From Rhodospirillaceae bacterium (GTDB lineage: Bacteria > Pseudomonadota > Alphaproteobacteria > Thalassobaculales > Thalassobaculaceae), in contig JAGYJX010000009.1 of the NCBI GenBank assembly GCA_018401495.1, forward strand, positions 1 to 53,659: DNA of 53,659 bases. Reading direction: 5' to 3'. Positions 20,744 through 32,529 of the stretch are shown piece by piece (position 1 is the stretch's first letter; the number at the start of each line of letters is the position of its first letter). Made by a program: the position numbers and the translations under genes. The notes below the pieces were generated by a model. The model was not told the origin of the DNA. It worked only from the letters and a program-made list of their open reading frames with translations, and did not search any database.

Positions 20744-21163
20744 ATGGATCTGCTGATCAACATCGACGTCAACGACCTCGCCGCCGCCGAGCGGTTCTAC
20801 ACCACCGCCTTCGATCTCCGCGTCGGGCGCCGGCTGGGAGCCGGGGTGGTCGAGCTGCTGGGAGCGGCCGCACCCATCTACCTGATCCAGGCGCCCGGCG
20901 GCACGGCGCCGACCCCGGACGCCGCGCGCCGGCGCGACTACGCCCGGCACTGGACGCCGGTGCATCTCGACCTGGTGGTCGAGGACGTGGACGCCGCGGT
21001 GGCGCTCGCCGTCGCCGCCGGCGCGGCGCTGGAGAGCCCGGCGCAGAGCCACGACTGGGGCCGGATCGCCGGCCTCGCCGACCCCTGGGGCCACGGCTTC
21101 TGCCTGCTGCGCTTCAGCGAGCGCGGCTACGACGCGCTGGTGGCGTCGGGTGCGGGTGCATAG
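20744..21163 (+). CDS. VOC-family (glyoxalase/bleomycin-resistance fold) protein
   Basis: 139 aa, two beta-alpha-beta-beta-beta modules. The first is LLINIDVNDLAAAERFYTTAF, the second TPVHLDLVVEDVDAAVALAVAAGA, ending LADPWGHGFCLLRFSERGY. Candidate metal ligands are H71-type histidine in HLDLVV and the acidic residues around DPWGHGF. The family includes glyoxalase I, ring-cleaving dioxygenases and antibiotic-binding proteins; sequence does not separate these. It lies 19 nt after the PaiB-like gene and is probably co-transcribed with it. Confidence 0.85.
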   Translation: MDLLINIDVNDLAAAERFYTTAFDLRVGRRLGAGVVELLGAAAPIYLIQAPGGTAPTPDAARRRDYARHWTPVHLDLVVEDVDAAVALAVAAGAALESPAQSHDWGRIAGLADPWGHGFCLLRFSERGYDALVASGAGA

Positions 21164-21176
21164 CCGCCGATCGGCC

Positions 21177-21340
21177 CGTCGCTCGGTGGCTTCCGGCTCC
21201 GTCCCGCCTTCGGCGGCCCGGTCCGGAATGACGACAACATAATTGTGGGGGCGAACGCTGCGGCTCGCCCGCTAAATTCACCCTTCGTCATTCCGGACGG
21301 ACGCGCGTCAGCGCGGCCGAGCCGGAAGCCAAGGGGCGAC
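21177..21340. repeat. Imperfect inverted repeat between converging genes
   Basis: The left arm 21177-21234 and right arm 21286-21340 are largely complementary, sharing TGGCTTCCGGCTC and GTCCGGAATGACGA with their complements. The spacer of about 50 nt is AT-richer. It sits between the VOC gene and the converging hydrolase gene, where it could end both transcripts. The GTCATTCCGG ends resemble those of the other dispersed intergenic repeats in the window, so it may belong to a related family. Confidence 0.75.
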
Positions 21341-21357
21341 GGGCGCCGGCTCCCGAC

Positions 21358-22169
21358 CTACCGCGCGGCCAACGCCGCCTCGAACGCCGCTGCCACCTGG
21401 CCGGCGTCGAGCACCGGTCCCATGTGGCCGAGGCCCGCCAGCGGCCGGACCCGCGCCCGCGGCAGCCGGGCTGCCAGGCGCAGCGACAACCGGATCGCCA
21501 GCGGCGGCGAACGGTCGCCGTGCAGGACGATGGTCGGTGCGCCGATCGACGACCAGGCTGCCGGCGGGACAGCGACGCTCGAGACCGCCGCCGTCTCGTC
21601 GGCCAGCCGATCGGCGTCGGCGACCAGCCGGGCGCGCAACCGGGTCGGCAACGCCGTCCAGCGCACCTCGTTCCAGCGCCTCGACGAACGCCGCCACCGC
21701 CGGATTCGGGATCCCCGGCGGTCACGCTCGCGCGCATCCCGTCGATCAGCCTGGCGTCGGCGGCCGCCAGCGACCGGTCCTCGGGATCGGCGGGGTCGAG
21801 GGCCGCCATCACGATCGGCTCGTACAGGACCAGGGCGTCGAGGTCGGCGCGGCCCACCGCCGCCAACGTCGCCACCAGGCCGCCCATGGAGTGGCCGAAC
21901 AGCACCCGCCGTGCCGCCGGCTCGAGTTCCAGCGCCCAGCGAGCGACCGCGAGGTGGGCGGCGACGGTATCGCGCCCGGCGACCCGCGTGGCGCCGTAGC
22001 CGGCCAGAGTCGGTACCACCACCCGCCGCCCGGGCCGCGCCAGCCGGCCCGCGAGATCGGCGAGCGCCCCGGCACCGGAGGCGGCGGCGTGCAGCAGGAC
22101 GGCCAGCTCCGGACCGGCGCCGGTCTCCAGTGTCTCGACGGTGCCGAACTCGGTGTGGTGCAGGGGCAT
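21358..22169 (-). CDS. Alpha/beta-fold hydrolase, two frameshifts
   Basis: Serine hydrolase of about 269 aa once corrected. The start MPLHHTEFGTVETLETG is followed by the oxyanion region LLHAAASG, the nucleophile elbow FGHSMGG, and, after the breaks, IVLHGDRSPP with the acid residue and LGHMGP with the histidine. Extra bases at about 21714 (in GGGG) and near 21672 put the middle segment NPAVAAFVEALE out of frame. All three catalytic elements are preserved across the shifts, which argues against decay. Substrate unknown. It diverges from the FAD monooxygenase gene. Confidence 0.8.
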
Positions 22170-22271
22170 CGCGGGTCCGGAACCGGGTGTCGTCGGGTCG
22201 GCGAGGTGGCGTGGCGGCGAGCGCCTGCATACCATCGCGAAACACCGCGTCACAGGGGCCGGGGGAGAGGC

Positions 22272-23639
22272 ATGACCGTCCTGATCGTCGGCGCCGGCAT
22301 CGGCGGGCTCGCCACCGCCCTCAGCCTGCACCAGATCGGCGTGCCGTGCCGGGTGCTGGAATCGGTCGAGCGCATCGAGCCGCTGGGCGTCGGCATCAAC
22401 CTGCTGCCGCACGCGGTGCGTGAGCTGACCGAACTCGGCCTGCGGGACGCCCTGGCCGCCACCGCGATCCCGACCGCCGAGCTCGCTTACTACTCGAAGC
22501 GCGGCCAGCTGATCTGGTCGGAGCCGCGCGGCCTGGACGCCGGTTATCGCTGGCCGCAGTTCTCGATCCACCGTGGCGAACTGCAGGCGATCCTGCACCG
22601 CGCCGCGGTCGAGCGGCTCGGCCCGGAGAGCCTGCTGACCGGCCATCACCTCGCCGGCTGGGAGGACACCGCCGACGGGGTGCGGGCGCGGTTCGTCGAC
22701 CGGCGCACCGGCGCCGAGCTCGCCAACCACGACGGGGCCCTACTGATCGCCGCCGACGGCATCCACTCGGCGGCGCGGGCGCTGCTGTACCCGGGCGAGG
22801 GGCCGCCGCTGTGGAACGGCGCGATCCTGTGGCGCGGGATCAGCGAGGCGCCGCCGTTCCTGTCCGGGCGCTCGATGATCATGGCCGGGCACGAGTTCCA
22901 GAAATTCGTGTGCTACCCGATCTCGCGCCCAGCCCTCGATCGCGGCCGCGCCGTCGTCAACTGGGTGGCCGAGCGCAAGTTCGCCGCCGACCACGCCTGG
23001 CGGCGCGAGGACTGGAATCGCCCCGGCCGGCCGGAGGACTACCAGCCGTTCTTCGCGGACTGGCGGTTCGACTGGCTCGACGTGCCCGGCCTGATCGCCG
23101 CCGCCGACCGGGTCTTCGAGTACCCGATGGTGGACCGCGACCCGCTGCCGGCCTGGACCCGCGGCCGCGTCACCCTGCTCGGCGACGCCGCCCACCCGAT
23201 GTACCCGATCGGCTCCAACGGCGCCTCTCAGGCGATCCTCGACGCCCGGGTTCTGGCCCGCGAGATCCAGGCCCGCGGCGCCACTCCCGACGCGCTGCTG
23301 GCCTACGAGGAGGAGCGCCGGCCGGCGACCGCGACGATCGTGCTGGCCAACCGCGGCAACGGCCCGGAGCAGGTGATGCAGCTGGTCGAGCAGCGCGCCC
23401 CCGGCGGCTTCGCGCGCGTCGAGGACGTGCTGTCGCGCCAGGAACTGGAGGACGCCGCGTCCGGCTACAAGCGGATAGCCGGGTTCGACAGGGAGGCCCT
23501 GAACGCCCGGCCGCCGATCGTGACGCCGCCGGCCTGGGCCCGGCGGCGCTCTACCACCGTGATCACCGCCGCCCCGGCGGCTCGGCGTACAGCGCCTCGA
23601 CCAGGGCGGCGCGGCGCTCCAGGACGGCGCGCTGGTTGA
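22272..23639 (+). CDS. FAD-dependent monooxygenase (PhzS/UbiH-like aromatic hydroxylase family)
   Basis: 455 aa. The N-terminal VGAGIGGLATALSLHQIG binds FAD; ADGIHSAAR is the second conserved motif, and GDAAHPMYPIGSNGASQAILDA the third (GD motif). It uses NAD(P)H and oxygen to hydroxylate or oxidise an aromatic substrate in the cytoplasm. A GGGGGAGAGG ribosome-binding site precedes the ATG. The last 40 or so residues are Arg/Ala-rich and overlap the opposing ligase gene by 77 nt, so the true stop might be earlier if an unseen indel lies near 23530. The neighbour suggests aromatic or phenylpropanoid metabolism. Confidence 0.88.
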   Translation: MTVLIVGAGIGGLATALSLHQIGVPCRVLESVERIEPLGVGINLLPHAVRELTELGLRDALAATAIPTAELAYYSKRGQLIWSEPRGLDAGYRWPQFSIHRGELQAILHRAAVERLGPESLLTGHHLAGWEDTADGVRARFVDRRTGAELANHDGALLIAADGIHSAARALLYPGEGPPLWNGAILWRGISEAPPFLSGRSMIMAGHEFQKFVCYPISRPALDRGRAVVNWVAERKFAADHAWRREDWNRPGRPEDYQPFFADWRFDWLDVPGLIAAADRVFEYPMVDRDPLPAWTRGRVTLLGDAAHPMYPIGSNGASQAILDARVLAREIQARGATPDALLAYEEERRPATATIVLANRGNGPEQVMQLVEQRAPGGFARVEDVLSRQELEDAASGYKRIAGFDREALNARPPIVTPPAWARRRSTTVITAAPAARRTAPRPGRRGAPGRRAG

Positions 23640-25420
23640 TGTAGCCCTTGTCGGTGATCTCGCCGGAGTCCGACGTCCGGCGGCTCGGCCAGCAGAACGG
23701 CGCGGGCGATGGCGGTGCTGGAGGCCGGGTTGGCGGCGTTGTGGGCGGCGAGGCCGCGGCGCACGGTCGCGCGCACCGCCGGGTGGGCGAGCACCGCGGC
23801 GGCGGCGGTGCCGTCCGGCAGCCCGGCGATCCGGGCGCATTCCCCGAGGTTCGGGACGATCAGGACCGCCACCCGGTCGCGGTCGTGGCCGGCGACCACC
23901 GCGTCCTGTGCCACCGGCGCGCACGCCGCGATCGCCGCCACCCGGAGCGCGCCGGTCGCCACCCAGGTGCCGGTGGTCAGCTTGAAGTCCTCGGCCAGCC
24001 GCCCGTCGAACACGATGCCTGCCTCCGGGCGATCCGGGTCGGCGAGGCGGACGGCGTCGCCGCTTCGGTAGAACCCCTCGTGGTCGAAGGCCTCGGCGGT
24101 GCGCCCGGGGTCGTTCAGGTAGCCCGGCGTGACATGCGGGCCGCGCATGCCGATCGAAAGCTTGCCGGACTCCGGTCGCAGCACGATCTCGGTGCCCGGC
24201 ACCGGCACTCCGATCACCCCGGCGCGGTCGACCGGGAAGTGCGCCGCCACCGCCAGCGGCGCCGTCTCGGTCGCGCCGTAGCCGGTGGTCAGAACCGGGG
24301 TGCGCCCGGTCGCCGCTCGCCCGAGCGCCTCCAGCCGGGTCCACAGGCTCTGCGGCAGGTTGGCGCCGCCGTAGAACAGTAGGTCGAGGTCGGCGAAGAA
24401 CCGGTCGCGCAGCCCGGCATCCCCTTCCAGGTGCGGCAGCAGCGCGTCGTAGCCGCGCGGCACGTTGAGGTAGAGCGTCGGCGCCACCGTGCGCAGGTTG
24501 GCGACGGTGCGCTCGATCAGCCCCGGCACCGGCCGGCCGTCGTCGATGTGCAGGGTGCCGCCGCGGGCCAGCGCGAGGTTGAGGTTGTGGTTGCCGCCGA
24601 AGGTGTGGCTCCACGGCATCCAGTCCAGCAGGACCGGCGGCCGGCGGGTCAGGAACGGCCAGATCCGCGCCAGCATCTGCTGGTTGGCGCACAGCATGCG
24701 GTGGGTGTTGATCACCGCCTTCGGCCCGCCGGTCGACCCGGAGGTGAACAGGATCTTGGCGATCGTATCGGGGCCGAGGGTCGCCAGGCGGTCGTCGACC
24801 GCGCCGGTCTCCGGCGTGCCGGACAGGACCTCGAGGTCGGCGGCGGTGAGGACCGTCGCCCCGTCGCGCCCGAGGGCCGCGACCGCCGGCCCGAAGCGCT
24901 CGGCGTCGGCGGCGTACACCAGGCGCGGCCGCACCCGCTCGGCGACCGCCCGCAGCCGCGCGAAGCCCCCCGTGCCGATGGCGTAGGCGGTGGAGGCCGG
25001 ACAGGCCGGCAGCCCGGCGTACAGCGCGGCGAACTGCATGACGGCGTGCGGGATCGCGTTCTCGGACAGGATCAGCACCGGGTCGCCGACAAGGAAGCCG
25101 CGCCAGATCAGTGCCTCGGCCAGTCCGCGAGCCCGCTGCCGCATGCCGGCGAACGACAGCCGCCGCCAGCCGCCCGCGGCGTCCGGCTCGGCCAGGAAGG
25201 TCCGGTCGGGGTGGGCGGCGGCCTGGCGCTCCAGCAGGTGGCACAGAGTCGCCGGGTAGCGGCCGAGCGGGGTGCGCGACCACAGCCGGATGCTGCCGTC
25301 CGCGCGCTCCTCGCGGGCGATGTCCGGGGTGGCGAACAGGTCGGTGCGGCGCCCGGTCACCCGCAGTCTCGGTCGTTCGGCACGCGGCGCCGCATTGGCA
25401 AATCCCCCGGGCCTACCCAT
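23563..25420 (-). CDS. Feruloyl-CoA-synthase-like AMP-dependent acyl-CoA ligase, frameshifted
   Basis: Adenylate-forming enzyme of about 618 aa after correction. Motifs: LFTSGSTGGPKAVINTH (ATP loop), MPWSHTFGG, TGYGATETAP, and the hinge region with GRLAEDFKLTTGTWVATG, a pattern characteristic of feruloyl-CoA synthases. One extra base near 23670 breaks the C-terminus after AEPPDV; removing it gives DSGEITDKGYINQRAVLERR with the catalytic lysine region and a natural stop at 23563. It activates a hydroxycinnamate-type acid to its CoA ester. Its tail overlaps the converging FAD monooxygenase. Confidence 0.85.
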
Positions 25421-25510
25421 GTCCCTAAAAGGCTAGCGGGCCGACCCGGCGTTGTCCAAGCGTCGGGCGGCCGGTATGCTGCGCGGCGTAAATCCGAGGA
25501 GGCAGGCAGC

Positions 25511-25887
25511 ATGGCGCGACGCAACTTGGCGGTTCGACTGGCGTCGTTCGTGGTGGTGTTCCCGATCACCCTGATGGTGATCCTGTTCGCCGTCTCCAAC
25601 CTGCACGCGGTGCCGATCCAGCTCTGGCCGATCCCGGGCCAGCTCGAGATCTCGCTGTCGCTGGTGGTGCTGCCGGCCCTCGGGCTCGGGCTGCTGATCG
25701 GCGAAGTGATTGCGTGGGCCGGGAACTCGGGCACAAGCGCCGCGCCGATCGGGCGGAGAAGCGGGCCGAGGATCTGGAGCGCGAGATCGCCGTGATGCGC
25801 ATCCGCGAGGAGGAGATCCGGGCCAGCGCCATGCCGGCGGAGCGCCGCCCGGCCCTGATCGACCGGCGTTCCGGAAAGGCCGCATGA
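25511..25887 (+). CDS. LapA-domain membrane protein, frameshifted
   Basis: Small inner-membrane protein, about 125 aa restored. Two membrane segments are seen: about residues 11-29 (SFVVVFPITLMVILFAVSN) and 46-68 (ISLSLVVLPALGLGLLIGEVIAWA). They are followed by a charged cytoplasmic coiled-coil stretch, HKRRADRAEKRAEDLEREIA. A missing base at about 25716-25730 separates the two parts. The stop overlaps the pyrF ATG (ATGA). LapA proteins with LapB tune lipopolysaccharide synthesis in E. coli; in alphaproteobacteria the gene commonly sits between ihfB and the trpFBA group, as it does here apart from the inserted block. Confidence 0.82.
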
Positions 25888-26627
25888 ACCCCGCACCGAT
25901 CGCCCCGAAGGACCGCATCCTCGCCGCCATCGACACCCCCGACCGCGGCGTCGCCATCGGCCTCGCCGAGCGGCTCGGCGACAGCGTCGGGGGCATCAAG
26001 CTGGGGCTGGAGTTCTACAACGCGCACGGCCCGGACGGCGTCGGCGCGGTCGCCGGGACCACCCCGCTGTTCCTCGACCTCAAGTACCACGACATCCCGA
26101 ACACGGTGGCGGGCGCGGTGCGCTCGGCGGTCGCCGCCTGCCGGCCGCGCGATACTCAACGTCCACGCCTCCGGCGGCTCCGCGATGATGCGCGCCGCGG
26201 TGGCCGCCAACCGCGAAACCGCCGAGACGGTCGGCATCGACCGGCCGAGGCTGATCGCCGTCACCGTGCTGACCAGCCTCGACGACCGCGACCTTGAGGC
26301 CGTCGGCCAGGTCGGCCCGGCCGCCGGGCAGGCGCTGCGGCTGGCGCGGCTGGCCCAGGACGCCGGGTGCGACGGGGTGGTGTGCTCGCCGCTCGAGATC
26401 GCGCGCGATCCGCGCCGCCTGCGGGCCCGGCTTCCTGCTGGTGGTGCCGGGAATCCGGCCGGCCGGCAGCGCCGAGGACGACCAGAAGCGCGTCATGACG
26501 CCCGGCGAGGCGGTGGCGGCCGGGGCCGACTACGTGGTCATCGGCCGCCCGATCACCCGCGCCGACGACCCGGCCTCCGCCGCCCGCGGCATCGCCCTCG
26601 ACATCGCCGCCGAGACCGATCTCTTGA
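25884..26627 (+). CDS. pyrF: Orotidine 5'-phosphate decarboxylase, frameshifted
   Basis: Last step of UMP synthesis. The N-terminus [19 protein letters not shown], the catalytic segment [13 protein letters not shown], and the later VTVLTSL, VCSP and LLVVPGIRP motifs are all present, but in three different frames. Extra bases fall at about 26147 (before [17 protein letters not shown]) and 26403 (before [11 protein letters not shown]). A further extra base near the end would give a stop at 26625-26627 overlapping the trpF TTG start; as read, the frame runs on into trpF. Corrected length is about 246 aa. As pyrF is normally needed, sequence error is the likeliest cause. Confidence 0.85.
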
Positions 26628-27320
26628 CCGCCGTCCTGGTCAAGATCTGCGGCGTCAACGATGCCGCCGCCGCCCGCGCCGCCGGCGAGGCCGGAGCCGG
26701 CATGGTCGGCTTCGTGTTCTACCCGCCGAGCCCGCGCGCGGTGACGCCGGCGCGCGCCGCCGAACTGGCGCGCGACCTGCCGGCCGGCGTGCTGCGGGTG
26801 GCGTTGCTCGTCGACGCCGACGACGCCCTGGTCGACGCCGTGGCGGCGACCGGCGTCGTCGACATGCTGCAACTGCACGGCCGCGAGACGCCGGAGCGGG
26901 TCGCCGCGATCAAGGCGCGCACCGGCCTGCCGGTGATGAAGGCGCTGGCGGTCGCCGGCGCGGCCGACATCGAGGCGGCCGCGGCCTATGACGGTGTCGC
27001 CGACCGCATCCTGTTCGACGCCAAGCCGCCGAAGGGCATGGCCGGCGCGCTGCCCGGCGGCAACGGCCTGTCGTTCGACTGGAAGCTGCTCGAAGGCCTC
27101 GACCTCGCCACGCCCTGGATGCTGTCGGGCGGGCTCGACGCCGGCAACGTCGCCGCCGCGATCCGCCTGACCGGTGCGCGCGCGGTCGACGCCTCCTCGG
27201 GCGTGGAGGACCGACCGGGCGTCGAAGAACCCGGACAAGATCAGGGCGTTCGTCGCGGCGGCGAAGGCCGCATCGGCAACCGACTGTCAGAAGCGACCGG
27301 GACTGTCGGCGGCGTCGTAG
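26624..27320 (+). CDS. trpF: Phosphoribosylanthranilate isomerase, frameshifted
   Basis: Converts phosphoribosylanthranilate to CdRP in tryptophan synthesis. The TTG start is chosen because it precedes [28 protein letters not shown], with the catalytic cysteine in KICG. Also seen are [32 protein letters not shown] with the catalytic aspartate, and [14 protein letters not shown]. One extra base near 27221 follows [11 protein letters not shown]; removing it gives [16 protein letters not shown] and a stop at 27320 (about 231 aa). It is translationally close to pyrF and 124 nt before trpB. Confidence 0.88.
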
Positions 27321-27444
27321 AACACGGCGCCGATCCTGGGTTCCGGTTGCCTGCGGTATTCACAGCCACCGGCGGCCTTGCGCCCTCCGCCGCCGGGCCT
27401 TAAGACCGGGGCGGGATTCCGAACGCGTCACAACGAGGTCTCAG

Positions 27445-28670
<1,226 letters not shown>

Positions 28671-28674
<4 letters not shown>

Positions 28675-29522
28675 GCGCGCCGATGCCGAAGGCGGGGGTG
28701 GCGCGGATCGACGCGCGCTTCCAGGCGCTCAGGGCCGAGGGCCGGGCGGCGCTCGGCATCTTCATCAGCGCCGGCGACCCGGACGTCGACACCAGCCTGG
28801 CGATCCTGAAGGGCCTGCCGGCCGCCGGCGCCGACATGATCGAGTTCGGCATGCCGTTCACCGACCCGATGGCCGACGGCCCGGCCGTCCAGGAATCCAG
28901 CCAGCGGGCGCTGAAGGCCGGCATGACGCTGGCCGGCGTGCTGGAGATGGTGCGGGCGTTCCGCGCCGGCGACCAGCACACGCCGCTGATCCTGATGGGC
29001 TACTACAACCCGATCTACAGCTACGGCGTCGACCGCTTCGTCGACGACGCGCTGGCGTCCGGCGTCGACGGCCTGATCGTCGTCGACCTGCCGCCGGAGG
29101 AGGACCGCGAGCTCTGCCTGCCGGCGCTGTCGAAGGGCCTCGGCTTCATCCGGCTCGCCACCCCGACCACCGACGACGTCCGCCTGCCGGCGGTGCTGAA
29201 GAACACAGCCGGCTTCGTGTACTACGTCTCGATCACCGGCATCACCGGCACCGCCGAGGTGCCGACCGACATGGTGACCCGGGCGGTCGAGCGCCTGAAG
29301 CGTCACACGGACCTGCCGATCTGCGTCGGGTTCGGCATCACCACGCCCGACCAGGCGGCCGGCGTCGCGCGCTGCTCCGACGGGGCGATCGTCGGCACGG
29401 CGGTGGTGAAGACCATCAAGGCGTCGCTGGACGCCCACGGCCGGGCGACCGACGCGACGGTGTCCGATACGCTCGGCTTCGTGCGCGCGCTGGCCGACGG
29501 CGTGCGCGGCGCCCGACGCTGA
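28671..29522 (+). CDS. trpA: Tryptophan synthase alpha chain
   Basis: Cleaves indole-3-glycerol phosphate to indole. 283 aa from the coupled GTG; an ATG at 28683 would give a more usual N-terminus ([13 protein letters not shown]). The catalytic glutamate is in [20 protein letters not shown] and the aspartate in [12 protein letters not shown]; the phosphate-binding [11 protein letters not shown] and [11 protein letters not shown] are conserved. It lies 28 nt before accD. Confidence 0.97.
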
Positions 29523-29550
29523 TCCGAGGGCATCCCGGAGGAGGCCGACC

Positions 29551-30566
29551 ATGAACTGGATCACCAACACGGTCCTGCCGAAGATCCAGGCGCTGGTGCG
29601 CCGCGAGGTGCCGGACAATCTCTGGCACAAATGCGTCGCCTGCGGGCAGATGATCTTCCACCGCGACCTGGAGCAGAACCTGCACGTCTGCCCGGAATGC
29701 GGCCATCATCTGCAGGATCGGTCCGGTCGACCGGCTGAAGATCCTGTTCGACGAGTCCCGGTTCGACACCATCGAGCTGCCGCGCCCGGCGGCCGATCCG
29801 CTGAAGTTCCGCGACAGCAAGCGCTATTCCGACCGCCTGCGCGAGGCGCAGTCGAAATCCGGGCGCGGCGACGCCATGGTGGTCGCGCATGGCACCGTCG
29901 GCGGCGTTCCGGCGGTGGCGGCGGTGTTCGACTTCGGCTTCATGGGCGGCTCGATGGGCACCGGCGTCGGCGACGCCCTGGTGCGGGCGGCCAAGCTGGC
30001 GGAAGCCCAGAACGCCGCCCTGGTGGTGTTCCCGTCCTCGGGCGGCGCGCGCATGCAGGAGGGCATCCTGTCGCTGATGCAGATGCCGCGCACCGTCGCC
30101 GCGGTCGACCGCATCAAGGAGAAGGGCCTGCCGTTCGTGGTGGTGCTGACCGACCCGACCACCGGCGGCGTCACCGCGTCCTTCGCCATGCTGGGCGACG
30201 TGCACCTGGCCGAGCCCGGCGCGATCATCGGCTTCGCCGGCCAGCGGGTGATCCAGGAGACCATCCGGGAACAGCTGCCGGAGGGCTTCCAGAAGGCCGA
30301 GTATCTGCTGGAACACGGCATGGTCGACGCGGTGGTGCCGCGCAAGGAGTTGAGGGCGACCCTGGGCCGGATCCTCGGGCTGCTGATGCGGCCGGGGCCG
30401 ACGGCGCAGATCGTCGCCCTGCCGCAGCCCGAGGTCGAGATCCCGGTCCGCGCCAACGGCACCAGGACACCGGCGCCGGACAGGACCGGCTGGCGCCAAG
30501 GACGACGGCGGGAAGGCGACGGCCAGCGTCGCCGACGCGCCGACACAACCAGGCGAGTCTCGCTAG
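29551..30566 (+). CDS. accD: Acetyl-CoA carboxylase carboxyltransferase subunit beta, two frameshifts
   Basis: Transfers CO2 from carboxybiotin to acetyl-CoA together with AccA, the first step of fatty-acid synthesis. The N-terminal zinc ribbon (CVACGQM and CPECGHH) is in one frame. One extra G near 29716, after HHLQ, shifts it; correction yields [21 protein letters not shown] and the whole crotonase-fold domain ([43 protein letters not shown]). Another extra base near 30490 moves the tail; corrected, it ends PTQPGESR at 30566, about 337 aa. The gene is essential in bacteria that use this enzyme, making true inactivation unlikely. Confidence 0.9.
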
Positions 30567-30635
30567 GCTTCGTTCCCATCGGCCGGCCGGTCCCGGCCAC
30601 GACTGGAGGATCCCGCGATCGTTGCCCCGCTTCCC

Positions 30636-31931
30636 GTGGCCCCCGAGACCATCCTGGAGCGACTGCTGCGACTGCACCCGAAGTCGATCGACCTGTCGCT
30701 CGGCCGGATGCAGCGCCTGCTGGCCGCGCTCGGCCATCCGGAACGGTCGCTGCCGCCGGTGATCCACGTCGCCGGCACCAACGGCAAGGGCTCGACCGTC
30801 GCCTACACCCGCGCCATCCTGGAGGCCGCCGGCCACCGGGTGCACGCCTACACCTCGCCGCATCTGGTGCGCTTCAACGAACGCATCGTCCTGGCCGGCC
30901 GCGACATCGACGATCCCGCCTTCGCCGCCATCCTGGAGGAATGCGAGGCGGTCAACGCCGACGCCCCGATCACCCTGTTCGAGATCACCACGGCGGCGGC
31001 ATTTCTGGCCTTCGCCCGGGTGCCGGCCGACGCGCTGGTGCTGGAGGTCGGGCTCGGCGGACGGTTCGACGCCACCAACGTGGTCGACCGGCCGGCCGTC
31101 ACCGCCATCACCCCGGTGTCGATGGATCACCTGCAGTATCTCGGCGACACGCTGGAGCAGATCGCGTTCGAGAAGGCCGGCATCCTGAAGCCGGGCGTGC
31201 CGGCGGTGATCGGCCCGCAGGACCCGCGCGGGCTTGCGGTCATCGAGGCGCGCGCCGCCGAGCTCGGCGCGCCGCTGCACCGCTGGGGCCGCGAGTTCGG
31301 CGCCCGGATGGAGGGCGAGCGGCTGGTGTTCGAGATGGAGGGCGTGCGCGAGACCCTGCCGCGCCCGGCGCTGCCCGGCGCCCACCAGATCGGCAACGCG
31401 GCGATCGCCCTGGCCACGGCGCGGCTGGTGGCGGGCCGGCTCGCCAACGGCGCCATCGACCGGGCGCACGGGCTGGAGCGGGCGCGCTGGCCGGCCCGGC
31501 TGCAGCGCCTGTCCCGCGGTCCGCTGCTCGGGCGGCTGCGCCCGGACTGGTCGCTGTGGCTGGACGGCGGCCACAACGAGGACGCCGGACGGGTGATCGC
31601 CGACCACGTCGCCGGTTGGCGCCGGTCGGCGCCGGAGGCGCCGGTGCACCTGGTTCTCGGCATGCTGAACAGCAAGGACCCGCGCGGCTATCTGCGGCAC
31701 TTCAAGGAGCTGGTGGCGAGCCTGCAGACCGTCACGATCCCCGGCGAACCGGCCTCGCTGTCGGCCGAGGAGGCGGCGGAAGCGGCCCGCGACGTCGGCA
31801 TCCCGGCGACCGTCGCGGCCAGCGTCGCCGAGGCGGTGACCCGGGCCGCCGCCGACCCGCACCCGGCCGGCCGGGTGCTGGTTGCCGGCTCGCTCTACCT
31901 CGCCGGCAAGGTGCTTGCCGACCACGGCTGA
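30636..31931 (+). CDS. folC: Bifunctional folylpolyglutamate/dihydrofolate synthase
   Basis: Adds glutamate to folates. 431 aa, intact. P-loop [13 protein letters not shown] near residue 50, the folate region [11 protein letters not shown], the Mg-binding [22 protein letters not shown], and [10 protein letters not shown] in the C-terminal domain. The start is uncertain: GTG at 30636 lies 25 nt from the GGAGGA sequence (30605-30610), which is better spaced to an in-frame ATC at 30618. The neighbour order trpFBA-accD-folC is the alphaproteobacterial norm. Confidence 0.95.
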   Translation: MAPETILERLLRLHPKSIDLSLGRMQRLLAALGHPERSLPPVIHVAGTNGKGSTVAYTRAILEAAGHRVHAYTSPHLVRFNERIVLAGRDIDDPAFAAILEECEAVNADAPITLFEITTAAAFLAFARVPADALVLEVGLGGRFDATNVVDRPAVTAITPVSMDHLQYLGDTLEQIAFEKAGILKPGVPAVIGPQDPRGLAVIEARAAELGAPLHRWGREFGARMEGERLVFEMEGVRETLPRPALPGAHQIGNAAIALATARLVAGRLANGAIDRAHGLERARWPARLQRLSRGPLLGRLRPDWSLWLDGGHNEDAGRVIADHVAGWRRSAPEAPVHLVLGMLNSKDPRGYLRHFKELVASLQTVTIPGEPASLSAEEAAEAARDVGIPATVAASVAEAVTRAAADPHPAGRVLVAGSLYLAGKVLADHG

Positions 31932-31946
31932 ACGGGAGGGGATCCG

Positions 31947-32369
31947 ATGCGCCGCCGATCCATCGCCGCCGGGCTGCTGGCGTCCCTGTCCGTTCTCGCC
32001 GCCGCGTCGCCGCTGGCGGCGGAGTGCGCGGGCGAGGCCTGGACCGAGAGCACGCTGTACATGGGCCGCGGGCTCGGCGACGGCCGGATGGCCGGCGACG
32101 CCGAGGTGCAGGCGTTCGTCGACGAGACCATCGTGCCGCTGTTCCCGGACGGGTTCACGGTGTTCGACGCGCGCGGCCACTGGCGCGACCGCGCGTCCGG
32201 GCGGGCCACCGACGAGACCACGGTGGTGTTCGTGGTCGTCCACCCGCCGGGACCGGAGGCCGAGGCCAGCCTGCGCCGGATCGCCGAGGCCTACATCGAG
32301 CGGTTCCGCCAGTCGACGGTCCTCGCCAGCAGCCATCCGGTCTGCGTCAGCTTCATCGACAAGAGGTAG
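31947..32369 (+). CDS. Secreted DUF3574 protein
   Basis: 140 aa with a signal peptide ([20 protein letters not shown], cleavage about residue 25 near LAAECA). The exported part matches the DUF3574 pattern: [41 protein letters not shown] and [13 protein letters not shown]. The fold and role of this family are unknown; members are periplasmic or lipoproteins. It lies 15 nt after folC and may share its transcript. A cysteine near the cleavage site lacks a clear lipobox. Confidence 0.8.
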   Translation: MRRRSIAAGLLASLSVLAAASPLAAECAGEAWTESTLYMGRGLGDGRMAGDAEVQAFVDETIVPLFPDGFTVFDARGHWRDRASGRATDETTVVFVVVHPPGPEAEASLRRIAEAYIERFRQSTVLASSHPVCVSFIDKR

Positions 32370-32529
32370 CCGACGCGCCAACGGACGCCGTCGGCCTGGG
32401 TTCGATCGGTGCCCGCTCCGGCTCCGCGCCGCCGCGTCGTTTCGGCTCGCCATCGCCGGCCGGCCGGGGCAGGCTGCCGCGGGCCCGGATCCGTGGCCCG
32501 GTTCAACCCGTCGAGGAAGGAAGCGATCC

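Noticed and set aside
27369..27396. Possible attenuator stem before trpB
   Set aside because: The 7-bp stem has a 14-nt loop and no leader peptide with Trp codons or T-tract.
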